From the NCBI GenBank assembly GCA_963678705.1, contig OY783211.1, positions 10,864,603 to 10,928,602 on the forward strand: 64,000 bases of DNA, read 5' to 3'. Below are positions 13,301 to 27,488 of this stretch, piece by piece (positions within the stretch are counted from its first letter, which is position 1; each line of letters begins with the position of its first letter). The stretch comes from Panorpa germanica (Eukaryota; Arthropoda; Insecta; Mecoptera; Panorpidae). A program made the translations under genes and the position numbers. The notes under the pieces were generated by a model. That model ran no database searches, had not been told where the DNA came from, and saw only the letters and a list, made by a program, of their open reading frames with translations.

Positions 13301-14894
13301 AATTTAATAGTTTCAGTATAATTCAAACCAAACACAGTTACGCTTGGTAATTGTATCTAAGGTAATAAACCTGAAATAAAATAGATATAAAGGTGTTACA
13401 TAAAAATCAATACATTATTACGTGTGTACATTTTATATAATCTTTATATATCAACTTTTGATAGTTATTAGCGCAAAAATATTATATACATTTGAAATTA
13501 GGACATTAAATCAAATTGTTTAATGAAATGAATTAGATTTTTGGAACTTTAGATTTATTGATAGTATACTCATCACTTTTTCTTTATTTTATATAGTATC
13601 AAAATACTCTTAATTATTACTAACTAAATCTAAAATGCTAAATCATTCCAAATTAACAACGTGTCTAACGAAACTGTTTTGCATGCATGTTCATTGACAC
13701 ATATCAACTTGCACGGTAATTTATTTGGTGGTTCTGTACCCAGTCTTTATATTTGACAGTTTGGGCCTGAATTTCATCGCCACAGTTGAAATGGCTCAGC
13801 TACAATTACACTAAGTACTTTGAATTGAACTCCATGTTGTAGAGAATTAAAGCAATACTCGTATGTTGCTATGCTTCAGTCAATGAGTTGAAACTGTAAC
13901 CAGATACAATTGATTTTCGTGGGGAAATTACAAAACGAGTAACATGACATTCTATACATAGAAAATTTCATTTTTGTCCTGCGACCTAATTTAAAACTTG
14001 GCAACTGTGGTTACCCATAAATAAAGCAATGCCAATAGTTATAATACCTTAATTTTGAAAAAACGATAAAATGTATCTGTAACTTGGAATTGAGTAGTAA
14101 GAAGGTTAGTCTAATTCCCATTTTCTAGATCAATCTTCCGAGTCTTATAATAGTCATTTTATAATTTATAACAGCGATTTTGAGCGGTCCTTCAAGTTGC
14201 AAAACAGAATAAGCTCCTATGTGACGTATGGAATTTGTTGGGACCTAATTAATAAATATATATAATTAATAAATAGATACAGTTGTGTCACTGGACACAT
14301 ATCGTGCAAATTTAATTTCATCGTAAACTTATTGTTAAACATGTATATGACAAATAGTAATATAAATAAATTTAAATTAACTAAAAATATTTGCGTGAAA
14401 CCTTAAAAAGTTGATTCAAAAAAGATTTTCTTGTGTAAGAATTACTTAGGTGTACTAGTTTCTTTCCAGTTCTTTACAATACTACCCCCAAGAGGTAGGA
14501 CTCTTTGGCAAACTCTGTATTTTAGTGTATCACTGGTACTTAACCCTTTTAATGAATCCCCAATCCCTCTCTCGTTAAATCTCTTCATTAAAAAAAAAAG
14601 AATTACACAGAATATAAAACACATCCTCATCTCTTGGTAATGACGTCACAGCGCGAACGCCTTACTTAATAAACATTATCCGCGGTGTAAATGGACTCGT
14701 TAACTCAACCCGGTGTATTTTTTCTATTGCACATTACAAAAGTTAAAGACCCAATGAATATAAATAGAACAAATGTCTAATTCATTCTAAACAGCAGTCT
14801 GGAGAGCCGTTTACCAGCCTTATTCTAGCTGTAGCCACACGTGTACCAAAAAAAAAACATTAAAAAGAACAATTTAAAACAAAACCAGTATTCA
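10396..14894. other. non-coding stretch
   Basis: No coding frame with motifs. A slightly GC-richer patch at 12880-12990 (ggaaggaagcggtccctatg) looks like an eroded repeat. Otherwise AT-rich. Confidence 0.45.
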
Positions 14895-15090
14895 GTAATC
14901 ATTTATAAGCACCACGTCCTCCCCGGGTGCGGGTGCGAGCAACCCTTCTATATCTGGTGGATATAGACACTCCTCCACCCACTGCAGTAACCCCTGCGGT
15001 TCGGGATACTACAGACATGGCTAACGGGTTGCCTAACGAATGACAGGGTTTTAAAGCAGTGGTCCTGTTTTTCGGTAAATAAAGAACAAG
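14895..15090 (+). mobile_element. GC-rich insert, probably a retroelement 3' end
   Basis: A sharply GC-rich block (cctccccgggtgcgggtgcg, then cctgcggttcgggatac and gggttgcctaacgaatgac) closes with ggtaaataaagaacaagaac, like a poly(A)-type tail. The two overlapping minus-strand frames have no known domain. Family not identified. Confidence 0.35.
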
Positions 15091-17860
15091 AACAAACAAG
15101 CAAATATATGTGGGTGTATATACGTATTATATGTGTATTTATATACCACATATATATGATTTTTATGTGATTATATTTTAAATAGGATTATATTTAAATA
15201 TGAATGTTTTGAGTTGACATGTGAAAAGAGCTTTAACCAGTCATGTAAACGAGAGAAGTATGAATAGTTTTTGAATTCATCCAGAGATGGCGCTATTATA
15301 TTACATTACATTTATTTACTATTTTCGAACGAATATTAAGATATTTACAGAAAGACGAAAAACAAATTACAAGTTAAGCTTCATTCCCACTCGCTGTTTT
15401 AATATTTAATTAACTGTTTTTATTTAATATTGTAATCTAGATTTTAGGTTCTCGTCTAAGCATTCCTTTTCACATTTGTTTTTTAATTTAATTTTTGTTT
15501 ATTTAGTTGGTGCGTATGCATCGTTAGTAATATAAATTCTGACAGTTCATCAAAATTGCATGTGAAATAATTAAAATTGCTATTTTTAATAACAGTTAGG
15601 AATAGAAATTGTTTTCACTTCTATATTTTTCAAAAACTGACATTAAACTTCTTTTAAAAGTAAATCCTACTGCATTTTGACAGATTGTCACATTTTAGAG
15701 GTTATAATATAATACAGTTTTTCTTAATTTAATATTTTTAATTTAAAACATTGGACCTTGTAAGGTTCTAAAAAAAAATAAGAAAACTTAAGAAATAAAT
15801 TAAATTAAAAGTGGTACTGTGAATGACTACGCGTATTGCCATATTCTAAACAATTTAAATTAAATACAAAATACAAAATTAAATTAAAGCAGGGAGGTAA
15901 TGATACTATAGGGCCCGTAACTGAGTAATTTTGCATCCGAAGTGAAAAAAATTCCAAAAAAATTTGTCTTGACATCTAGAAAATATGCTGGATCGTAGCA
16001 GTTCTTAGCCTAATTTATGGGTTTTGCTATGGTGACTATATACTCAATCGCAATCGCACGGATAGCTGCTTTAATAGTTATTAAACACAAACTAAATGAC
16101 GTAGGTTCTTCAGTAGTTGACAGTAGTCTATTAATAGATGGCAGTTGAACGGAACTGCGCGGGAAATTCAAAAAGTCACAGAATTATCAACTCACCCTCG
16201 TATCAAACAGAGACCGTCTCACAAATGATACCAATTAAAAACGCTTTAGTTTCTTCAATCATAAATCTTTTTATTTAATATTTAAAGAGATTGTTTAAAA
16301 TATATTAAATTTCATGAAAACCATGTTATTGTTTGATTTGATTACCCTCTGGCGCGGATATGGCATCAAGTCTTCCGATGCCATTCTACTACCGCGAGTA
16401 TTATAATTGGCACTCCAAAGCTAAACCTAAAACCGGCCCTGCAATACTGCAAATGCATACTATTTATTTAAAACCAATGTATGTTTTTTTAATAATGTTC
16501 ATTCTTTTATTTTCTTAAAACATGTTACCTGAAATGTACAAAATATTTCCTGTTGTATTAAATTGATATTAAATGCTGATAATAAAATGTAAACGTGAGA
16601 GGGAAAAAGAATATAAAAACATCCCTTAGGAATAAAACAAATGTGAACAAAATAAGAAAATGGAGACAATGCACTATTATGAACGCTGAGAGCGGATTCA
16701 CATGTAATCTGATAGATTTAAATTGTCTTTTTTTTTATTTCTCATGTTATAGAAATAGACAAGGACCTAATTTTGTATACCATATAACATTCTTAGCTGC
16801 ATATTCTGAATAATGTTATACGAGTATAATATACAACAATTTCATCTATAATAAGAAAATTGAGAAGATTTTTAAGAAATTGCATCAGAAAATTGTTTAT
16901 AATATGTCCTCTCAACTTGTGAAGCTGAAAAAATGATAAAACAAAATATATTTAGTCTAATGGCGTTTTCTTTTCAAGAAAAAATGCTGCTCTCGTTTTG
17001 CACTTTTTTTCTTAACTTTAAGTTGGTAAAGTTATTTTTGTTCTCTATTGCAATATGACTGTTATCTTATGAATGTAAATGTATGTGTTCTATTGATAAA
17101 AATAACGTCCTCTGTCTCTGTAGATCAAAAAGAAGTGCCCCATTAGATTAATTATATTTAAGTATTTGTCATTCCTTTTCTTTTTGTTTATACATCATTT
17201 TTGGATTCCATTCTATACAGCGTTTATTTCTTCTACACTTCATTTTACATAAGTGTTCATTTTTCCAAGATTTAATTTTCTCTCAGAATCCATTTTATCT
17301 CGTGATACTGAGACTAATAGGAGCTTCTTTTTTTAACTCCCACGTAAAATTAATCATATCTAGTCACAATTGCTTCCATCCTATCGAAAATTACAATTTT
17401 TTTTTACTTAACACGTGAAATCATTTGTATCTCGACATATAATTAAACTGAGCCTACACTTCGCAGTACACTTTGCTATTTTATCCAGTGTAAATTTGTA
17501 TAACCTCCAAGTAATTTTTCCAAATTTCATATTTCTTTCGACTTCTCTAGGAAGGCTATTGATTAGGTTATAATAACTGGATAATTGATTTAATATTTAT
17601 TACTTTAGGGTCTAAGAGAATTCTGCTGAATTGTATCAACTACTGCTTAGAAGAAAACAAAACAGAAAGAGACATAAATATAACAGAAAATTAAACACCG
17701 TTCGTAAATTAAACAGAAGCCGGTGTAATTAAACGTACACCTTTAAGCTGCATTTAGAAACGGAAGCAGCTCTTACAAATGGCATAGAGATATCAGTAAT
17801 ATTAACGGCGGTCTATACTCAACCAGTTCGTTCCAATTTACATTTAATTATAGTCTAACA
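15091..17860. other. non-coding stretch
   Basis: Only the dispersed repeat at 16095-16190 is recognisable; the rest is AT-rich with poly-T runs. Confidence 0.45.
16095..16190. repeat. repeat shared with 44985-45090
   Basis: aaatgacgtaggttcttcag, then ttgacagtagtctattaata, gatggcagttgaac and aactgcgcgggaa, ending gaattatcaa. Dispersed repeat, same orientation as the second copy; no coding content. Confidence 0.5.
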
Positions 17861-18140
17861 TTATAGCAAGGCGGCAGCACGAGTGCATACGGGCAAAGCA
17901 CAGGCACGTTGTATCTGTTCTACGGATAAGATCACAATTCCAGATGCAGTTGTTCTATTGTTCCTAGATAAGTATCCATCCACCTTGAAGTTGATCTCCT
18001 GGTTGTGTTCAATCGGACACTTTAAGCGAAAGCTTTGTACTTTAACCTCAGATCTTTCAAGTCATTCAATAAGCAATTCAAGTGCAGATTCGTCAATACA
18101 TATTAATGATTTTTGGTGGTCGGTTTATGACTACACACAC
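17861..18140 (-). pseudogene. coding-like relic, family unknown
   Basis: On the minus strand a protein-like frame includes KVQSFRLKCPIEHN, then FKVDGYLSRNNRTTASGIVI and RACALPVCTRAA before its terminal stop. It has mixed composition, unlike the AT-rich surroundings, and looks broken. I do not recognise the family; a decayed mobile-element gene is the simplest reading. It abuts the hAT-like terminus at 18173. Confidence 0.35.
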
Positions 18141-18172
18141 ACCTATTCGGTTATACATACTATAAATACACA

Positions 18173-18245
18173 GAGGCGGCTTTAGGGGGTGGCAAGCAGC
18201 AAAGCCTCGCATTTTCGCAGCGAAAATTTTTTTTTTCGTATTTTC
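18173..18245 (+). mobile_element. family C (hAT-like) left terminus
   Basis: CAGAGGCGGCTTTAGGGGG followed by tggcaagcagc and a cgcagcgaaaa(T)n stretch, as at the right end of the 57604 copy. No matching right end was found nearby, so it is probably a fragment. Confidence 0.5.
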
Positions 18246-21200
18246 ATTATTAAATAATAAACGGATGGACCGATTTGAAAATACGTTTCATATTTAAAAT
18301 CAGCGGGAAAATAATTTGCTTTTTCGTTTTTATTGGTTACTCTTAATTTAGTGTCATTAGAAATTCAAATCTAAAATACTGTTTACGAATTTACGACCTT
18401 CAGAAAAATTCGTGTCCAAAGCAAGCACTTTTACAAAATAACTATTACACCAGCTAAAAATAAGATTGAAGCGTATGGAACTAAAGATTATCGTCGAACT
18501 GAAGTATGAACGTCATTATTATATAAAATGTACGCAAATACCGATATTTTAAAGCGGTGATACTGCTCTTTTTGACTTCCTTCTACATCTTATCAAGATT
18601 GACATCGATGTAGCTAACACCCAGTGCACAATACATACACTTTGCTGTTGCCATAAAATATTCTCTAACTATGTTTTTTTCTCATACAATAATTTTATTC
18701 TTTATTTCTTCCATGTTTTGTATCTTTTTTTTTTGTACTGATGGTCGATAAAGTAGTATTTTGTTTTACCAGTATCCCCTTTATTATAGCTTTATTTATA
18801 TCTCGAAACAAAAAATAAATAAATTAAGTTGTTTGCTTAAAGTAATTTCACCATCACTCTCTTCCTTCCCCTCCTCCTTCTCCTGCTTCTTTCTGCCACT
18901 CGTATCTGACTCGTGTCTGACTTTTTCTTTTTTTTTTTTGATACAATTTCTCTTCTACAATAAACATCAGAATTAGGCGTGGTTCGTTAATTTTCTATTT
19001 ATTCGCTTTACATAATAATAAATTAAATCCAAAATATTACTCTTATTATTTATTTATTCATTCATTTTTTAATTTTTTTTTTGTTAATTTTGTTTTTCTA
19101 TTTTGATAAAATGTAGATATATATAAAAATAACAATACACGTGTAATCGTAAATTGCAAATAATGTACTTTGTTTATTTTAAATGTTTTAACAAACAGGA
19201 CAATACTGCTAATAAATTCTGACTATGTGAATATAATATATTTTTATTTATGATTTAGTATTTCAAAAGAACAGCTGATTTATTTATACTGTGTTTTTCT
19301 AATTAAACAATTTTAAGTTTCTAAACATCTTGGAAACAGATTTTTTGCTTTTGTAAATATTCGTATACCATAACGAAATACCATTAAAAATATATTCTAT
19401 TATTAATGCTTGTAATATTGTTAATTCTTCAGTTATACAATATGTTTTAAATAAAGCAAGTTTTTCAATCTAATTTTATTCATCATTTAAATCACCTACA
19501 GATAACTTTCCAAATACATAAAGCGATTCTCGAAAAACACTACGTGATCAAGATTACAGCTCTAGGAGACTTTTAATTGAGATGTACATTTGAACAACTT
19601 ATAAAAGGATAATGATCAGCGAGTATGGTAAAACAAGGAGTGAGATGTTATTATCATGTATAGCCGAGACCTTATTTTATTATACTGCTGTGACGTCATA
19701 TGCAGAGCTACCAAGAAGCAAATTTTTAATAGCTATATCTCCGTCAACTTTTGGATATTTAATTAAATAGAAACGTCAATATACATATATTAACCTATAT
19801 TTCAATAAAAAATTAAAAAAACAACCACTAAAAATTCACAGACACATTGTATGAAATAGCTTAATGAAATGGGATGGAATATAATTAAAAACAAATTTCT
19901 TTTGTACGCTTAGAAACACAGCCGTGTTTTGTTTGACTTTACAAAAGTTTGCGGTAATTGTCTGTACTACATTTATTTAATAAACTAACGTTAAACTGTA
20001 CGAAATTAATTAATAAAACGTAAGTACAAAGTATGTTTACTCGGTGGTTTAATTCAGTAAGTTGATTAACTGTTGAAGTATTTATTTACTACAGGTGTTG
20101 TGTTTAAACTTTACACATTAAAGTCACACTATTTTATCAACCCTTAGATGGGGATGTAGTTTTCCTATTAATTTTCCACCCTAGTGAATAGTTTCCTTAT
20201 GTTTTGTGAAAAGTTGTGCAAACGAACGACTAAATTAAAGTAGACATGTACGAGTGTAATAATATTACGTTTCTTCCACTCCCTTAAGTAATGTTTCTAA
20301 TTAATTTAACTAATTGAGATCTTACGGAGTAGCCAAGAACGTGTGGAGTTGACACCACTTTGCCATCTTTTTTAATTTGATACTTTCTCGATCACGATCA
20401 GGAATATCTCATGACTTCCCTATCGGGGCATTATGTGGTATTCATTATGATTACCCGATCGGACTAAACTTACGAGAAACCCTATCATGTATCTCGGGTA
20501 ACATTTCTAATCAATTGTTATCTTATAGAGTATAATTTGCAGAACTAATAAATTCTAACTACAATTTTCATTGCATTAGTTCTTTTTTCAAAAATGTAAA
20601 ATATGTGGTTTATGCATATAATATTATAAATTATTATAAATACATCTTGTAGAGATTTTTAAACGAGAATGTCAATAATGTCAACCCTCACCTCCGCTGT
20701 AAACATAATTTATGTAGATTATTCAACCACCCTGTAAATTGTTTCTGTACAAACCTCTATCTAGAACAAACTACTTGAAATTCAAACAAATATCTTATGG
20801 ATTTTCTTCAGGAAATACAATATTTTAATATTTTTTTATGACAGGAACACCTGTTATACAAAATTTCATTACAAAATACTTTTTTTATAACTTAGAATGC
20901 ATTTTATACAAGCTAAAGTTATTTATTATATAGATACATTAGAAGTTTTAAAGATTCTTTCGTTTAAAACAACAAATTGCCCATCTTTGTTGGTTACAAT
21001 TACATTTTAACTAAGTAAATAATTAAATACATTCATGCAGTGACGGACCGACACAAATAGGGGCCTTTAGTGGTACTAAATGTACAGGCCTTTTCGAAAT
21101 TAATGGTATCCAGTTATAATTGAAATTAGTTTTGTGGACATATACCTCTTCCCCTTCGGTATGCTTCTGAATCCATTTTTAAATAAAAGTTAAGTTGTTC

Positions 21201-24200
21201 TTTTCGTATTAGAACCTGGAAAGAACTTTAACAACAATTGCAGGTACTGTGATTAAAAATAGAATTACTTTTGAATAAAATTATTTCTTTAGAAACTTGT
21301 AGAACAGTTATAATTTGTTTTGAAACTTTTAACTCTTTGAGCTGAGAAATCTTTGAGACAGGATAGTTTGAGGTGGGATATAAAGTACAACAAATCAAAT
21401 TTCAGTTCTGTCTACCAATTAAAGAACTAATTAAAAGTAAGATAAGGTATTTATATTTTAATGAAAGTAGAATTTTGCCGAGGGTAAACTTAAATTTTTG
21501 CTGATTTTGTAAATTAAACGATTGTGCCTAAAAAACTTTCTGATATGTAAAAGAAGATTGTAAACTTTGAAGTTGATCAGTGCAGTAGTTTTTGAGAAAT
21601 CGTGATCATCGAGTTTGCAAATGCCATTTTGAATAAAACATGATTAGGGTCATTCATAAATTATACGTCTCTGAACTTTCATTGTTCATTGTTACTTCTT
21701 GTTACACTTCGTGGACCCTGTTGTAACGTCATATATTTTAAAAAAAATTTAATTAATGTTTTTAATCTTCTTAGATTTCTATAGACTTCTTGTCACACTC
21801 TGTGAAACGCTTCCGACTCCTTTGTGTGTGACGTAATTAATGAATGGCCCCTTAAAAATGTTAAGACGAATATATACGAGTTCGTAACTGTAAATGCCCA
21901 TAACTTCCCCAATTTTGAACTTTTCGACTTGAATTTTTTAGAGAATATTTTTGAAAATGTAATTGAATCTGTCACTTCTTTAATAAATTTTAATTTCGAT
22001 TTTTAACTTAACACAATTTATAAAATGTGTCTTGTCCGTACCTGGTTTTACGTAAGTTTTAACATGCATGTAAAGTTATAAACTAAATCCAAAGTGAGTT
22101 ATAAACTTTATAAAGTTTTGTAACAAACAATGAATGTGAGTTGCGCGAATCAAGTAGCGAGAGCTATGATTATTGAAAATGCAATTTGTGAAACAGTAAA
22201 GAAAAATGAATAGCTGTAAAACTACTTTGTTAAATGTTGCCTGAATTCAGCAGTCGAGAATCTGTGAGTACAAATTGCTCTAAAGTCAGCGTTGCTTTCA
22301 TACCCGTTGTAAAATCGAAATTCAGCAAACTTATGTATTATTTGTGTGAAAAGTTGGGAAGTATGATCGTTTGTAAAACTTCAATCTTAAATTTATGGAC
22401 CAATAAATTGTTAAGTACATGTAAACTAATCAAGAATTTCAAATCATCTTATAGAACTTAGTTAGGGATTATATATGTACTCTAAATTCACTTTTAAAAG
22501 CGTTTAAAGTTTCAAAACATTATGTTCTTAAATTTTATATTAATTATTCTGTAACGACCGTAACACACATTACGTTCATTAAAATAGTGGCATTTATATG
22601 AAATAAATTAATTTAGTATATTAATGGAAACATTAAAAAAAATTTTGATAAAGTTTTGCTAACATTACTCATTTATATTCGAACAAGGTACATATGTGTA
22701 ACGCATTGTAACACTTAAATTAGCTTCCAGGTAGAAAATAGTCTTGGGAGTGCAGGTTTAAAACTTAAAAGTAGCGTTATTTATGTTTGGTGTACAAGGC
22801 TTGGTATACAACCTAACTGCAAGGTTGCTACTATAATAGTATGCAACACAACTCTAAACTAATAATTAAGCATTAAAATTAGCTATCTAGTAGCTTATTT
22901 TCCAAGCGTTCTATGAAATTTGGTATGCTCATTTTATAAGTGTAGCGCAAACTTGCTGAAAGAGTAAAATACATGCGTTTTCCAATTGGATTAGCTAATC
23001 CTGCAAGGTTATTCAGATTAATTACATTTAATTTTGCACCAACCTAAATAATAAGCTTAAAATTAGCTAATGCCTTGCAAAGATAGCTTTATAAAATCTA
23101 ATTTCAAGATTCATTTCTACCTGTGATTGTAGTAACCAAAAATAATAGAAAATGAATCTTTGAATTAGCTTGTAACAGTTTACGACATGATTTTGGTTAG
23201 CATCTATCAATGAGTAAGCGAGCACCGCTTATGTATGATTAGCAAGAGAGCGAAAGAGATAGTTAAGCACTTGCCGAGGTTCAATAGGCTTTTTATTATA
23301 CATGTTATTACTAATATAATTATATACTGGTAATATACATATTATTATAGAAACGTGTTATAAATCATAGGTTGTCTCTGTTTGTTGAATGTGTTTATAT
23401 AGTGAGGTCTCTATCTATCTTCGACATAGACAAAATTATCTTACTACAGCTTTGTCTTTGGTCTACACACTCATTTATGGAAGTCGAAATAAAAATTTGT
23501 ATTAGTCCTGCACGTGTGGTCGCAAGACAATTTTATCTTTAAGGCGGAGCCAAACGATGCTCGAACACCGTTGGACGCTTCGTGTGGCCGATGCTAGAAC
23601 TAAGTGTGTCCAATGTCATGTATCCAACGTTCATGTTGGAAGAAGTTCGGGCTGTTGTCGGTCTTTTGACCCGCGAATTTTCCTACTGCATGAAACGTAC
23701 AACAATGGAAGGTTTTATATTTGAAAGTTTCTTCATTACTTTGAAAGTTAAACAGTGTCAGTGTCAATAATATCAACAAATTAATGAAAGAAATGAATCA
23801 TTCGGTTCAAACATTCGTCCCACCGTGTAGCAGAAAACTTGCCATGTCAATCTTTCAATATTAATTCATTTAAATCATCGTCTAGAGCCGGTTATAGACT
23901 TGTCGCAAATGTGTGTCGCATCTAACTTATATCGTAAATGTACGAATTCTCATATATTTATCGTAGATTCACAATAAGCAAGATATTAGTTTATTAATAA
24001 TTGACTTCGCTTTTATTGAACGAATGTTCAATACAAACCGCTCGATGCTGATATATGAACGCAGAATTCATAAAGTTGCCTGTCAGACTATATTCGTCGG
24101 CAGTGCCGGATTGTGATGTGTGGAGGACCTGGGGCACCGAAAGAGCCTCTAATTATTTTCGGAATAAAGGAACAATTTCTTTCTGTCAAGTCTTTCAAAA

Positions 24201-25189
24201 ATTTAGTGCTTTGATCTCTATTGTGGAGGCCCCTTTTTGTGGGGGCCTCTCTCAAATGCGGGCCTGCAATGTCGCCGTTTAGTACGCATACGATACTGAA
24301 CAGTGAACGCACTTGTATGAGTAGCTACAGTAGTAATAATTTCCATGTTGTTAATTTTAATTAATTCTAGATACGTTTTCGAATATAGTAAACATATCTC
24401 AATACATTACTACACTGAATATAAGACACGTATACTCGTATATTTAACACCGTACCTAAAGAAGTTTTACTTTGCTGGAACACAATCCCATTGAATAAAT
24501 GAACGAACCACGGTGTTGGATATTTTGTTGAACAAACATTTCAGTCATTCATAAGTTACATTCATGAGGCTATATAAAACCTTACTAATACACTGATATA
24601 TACTATTTCTAGTTCATAGAGTAAATAGTAAACCAGAATCAATGTTGTATAAAATTATGTAACTAATAACATCGCAGAGCAGCACAACACAGCGCCTGAT
24701 AGTTAGATATCCCTTCTAACGTTGTGTAACGACGAACAACGTTATTAGAGGATAGACCATGTAATCCTCAGCAGCTCAGTAACTATTGTTCGAAGTCTGA
24801 TGATACAAATAGAGTTAGACAAAGTTTTCAGAGTTAACTAAAGTCTAAAGGAGGTATCACACTATAGAATACAATAATGTGTACTAGCAGAACTATCTGG
24901 GAAACTATTTGTAGTAAAATAAAGGCTTTATTTCAACTGTCAAAAGTTGTGTTAGTGTAACTGAGCTATCTTATTTAGAATTATGGTTTGAGTGAGTTTT
25001 CTTGTAGCTAAAATAGAAACGTCTGTTTTAGTATCAGTTAATTTTATTAGTTTCTAGTTGTTTGCTTTAAAATATGACTCATCTTGAGAGAACCTTCTTA
25101 GTTATCTAACAGACAATTTTAATTATTTTTATCAATTTAAACGGACATAATATATATATAAGTACGTTGCAAACATAAAACCTTTTTAC
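18246..25189. other. non-coding stretch with eroded repeats
   Basis: Contains the old family A fragment at 19680-19850. AATTAGCT-type octamers cluster at 22720-23180. A patch at 24100-24270 (cagtgccggattgtgatgtg to gggggcctctctc) looks like an eroded transposon end. No gene recognised. Confidence 0.45.
19680..19850 (-). mobile_element. diverged family A fragment
   Basis: Inverse complement of the family A left third (gacgtcatatg, then ctatatctccgtcaac, then caaccactaaaaa). More diverged than the other copies, so older. Confidence 0.55.
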
Positions 25190-25252
25190 TCCAGTGGTAG
25201 TCCGAAAATCGAACCCAAAAACACATATATACTCTCGACCACTGTGCCGTTC
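25190..25252 (-). mobile_element. tRNA-derived SINE fragment
   Basis: Minus strand: GGCACAGTGGTCGAG (A-box-like), then gggttcgatttt (decayed B-box). It joins directly onto family A copy 3. Confidence 0.5.
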
Positions 25253-25867
25253 AATGGACTTGTATCCTCATTTTTTAGTGGTCGATTTGTGAATTGTTGA
25301 TTGAAATTGATGTTAATAAATGTGTATTGGCGTGTCTATTTTATTAAATATCTAAATGTTAACGGAGATATAGCAAATAAAAGTGTGAATTATAGTTCTA
25401 AAAATGATCGGCCATATTTGTATGACGTGAAATGCATTTTAACGTTAGTTATATGTTGAGTAGTTCAGTGCTGTGATAATGTTTTGTAGCTGTTGGTAGT
25501 CAAAATGATCAAGTCAAGTCAAAGAATAATAAGTTTTTATTTTATTTAACCCAGTTACGGCAGACATAATATTGGAATTCTATTGTTCCTTGAAATAGCT
25601 GTAAATAATATTTGATATATAAATACCTATAGCAGAGATTTATAAGCCGTAAGGTTGTCAGCGGTTGTGATATCACATGCATTTGGAATGTGTACAACGT
25701 TGAATCCTTTAATAATTAAAGATACAAAATAACTTTTTTAATTGTTAATATCTCTTAACATATAAGGAATTATTAAAAAATAATTGAACATTTGAGGTTC
25801 TAGTAACCCACTTTATCAATATATAGTACACTTTTATAAAAATTAATACACAGGACACAAGCCCATT
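25253..25867 (+). mobile_element. family A element, copy 3 (complete)
   Basis: Termini AATGGACTTGTATCCT and AGGACACAAGCCCATT. Internally nearly the same as copies 1 and 2. It abuts a tRNA-derived SINE fragment on its left. Confidence 0.85.
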
Positions 25868-26696
25868 CAATATTCAAAATTATTATACATTAAGCAAAAT
25901 AAAAAATACTATATATATAAAAACAATACTCAAAACAAAACATCAATACAATTTATTTATAGCATGCACAAACTTGTCCCAACTTGCAAAGACATGTTAT
26001 ATATTAAAAAAATATATACTGTGAAATATAGAGAAATTAAAAGTCACTGACCTTGCCCAACGCAGGTGTTCTTTTACTGAGTGGAAATCCAGTACACATG
26101 CACTTATTAACTTTTATTTTCAAATTGTTTGTCTCTTTCTTACACATATAAAAAATTTAGTTTTTTAAATTTCTCGTAAAGTTTCGTTTATTATCGCGCA
26201 TCGCTCGGATCAGGTGATCTTATTGACCAATAGCGTGCAAGTAGTTAAATTAAAATAAATCTTTAGGAAACAACAAATATTAATTATTTTCATTAAATAT
26301 AACTAACATAACCTTAATTTTTGAAATAATTAGTACACTAAAATTGTGTAATTACTTGTATAAATTAAGTAACTAATTTTACACAAACACACACGCACAC
26401 AGATACACACAAAACTTTTGTAAATTTTAGCTTTATTAGGAAAAATTACTAAATAATATTTTTAAAATATCACACGACCTGTTTCTTAAATTGACGGAGC
26501 GTGACTGATTTATATTTCAGGGGGAGGGGAAATATAACAGCAAATTTAATGCAATTCAACAATGGCGGATATTTATTTTTTCAAACCGTTATTTTTAAAT
26601 TTAAATTTAAAAAAAAATTATTATATTTTAAAATTAATTTTTTCAAGTTTTGATTTAATTATTTATATTATAATAAATTGATTATAAATCATTCGA

Positions 26697-26759
<63 letters not shown>

Positions 26760-27416
26760 TATTAATTTCTCCATAGAATATGATATCAGTTCTCATTTAT
26801 CTCTAACAAGTACAAGATCTATTGATTTAAGAGTCCTGTCGCACTTGATCTAGATTAAGCGGTAAATAAACAAGACGAAGATTGAATTGGCTCTAAAGGA
26901 GCTTTAAGAAAATAGATACAGATAAGGGTCTATTTACAATATATACTCAGGGACGAAAGATTATTTTTATAAGAAAACACAAAAAATACTTTAGATGTAT
27001 AAGAATATAACTTTTATCTTACATTGGTAAAGGATAAAATCGATTAATATGTTATAAATGCGGACTATAAATATCAGTTTATTTGTATATTATCATTTAA
27101 CAATTAGCGCACATTTCTCGTCAAAATGAATAAAATTATTTATAATAATATTTAAATTATAATAAAAATATTTACAATCAATACTTTATATTAATACTCA
27201 AAAAGAAGACTTTTATAATATATCTTAATATATTATATCTTTATATCTAATTATCTAATGATCTTTTGTTTCGCATACCAAATTATATTTTATATTATAA
27301 TAATTTAATTATTATTAATTATTGTTACTGATTTATAAATATTAATTTTATTATTTACAATTTTCATGTATTCCATTTTATACCAATTCAGTAAAATATA
27401 GTGCCCTCTGTTGTAT
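25868..27416. other. non-coding, very AT-rich stretch
   Basis: Holds the (TA)n run at 26699 and an AC-rich patch near 26388-26410. No gene. Confidence 0.5.
26699..26756. repeat. (TA)n microsatellite
   Basis: Uninterrupted TA dinucleotides for about 55 bp. Confidence 0.95.
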
Positions 27417-27480
27417 ATTAATAATAATAATAATAATATAGATGTATTTGTAATAATAATAATAATAATAATAATAATAT
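27417..27480. repeat. (AAT)n microsatellite, two blocks
   Basis: Two AAT runs separated by atagatgtatttgt, immediately before the LINE 3' fragment. Confidence 0.9.
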
Positions 27481-27488
27481 AGATGTAA

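Noticed and set aside
24055-24312. Overlapping frames on both strands
   Set aside because: They lie in an eroded repeat-like patch with cagtgccgg and gggggcctc words; no protein motif on either strand.
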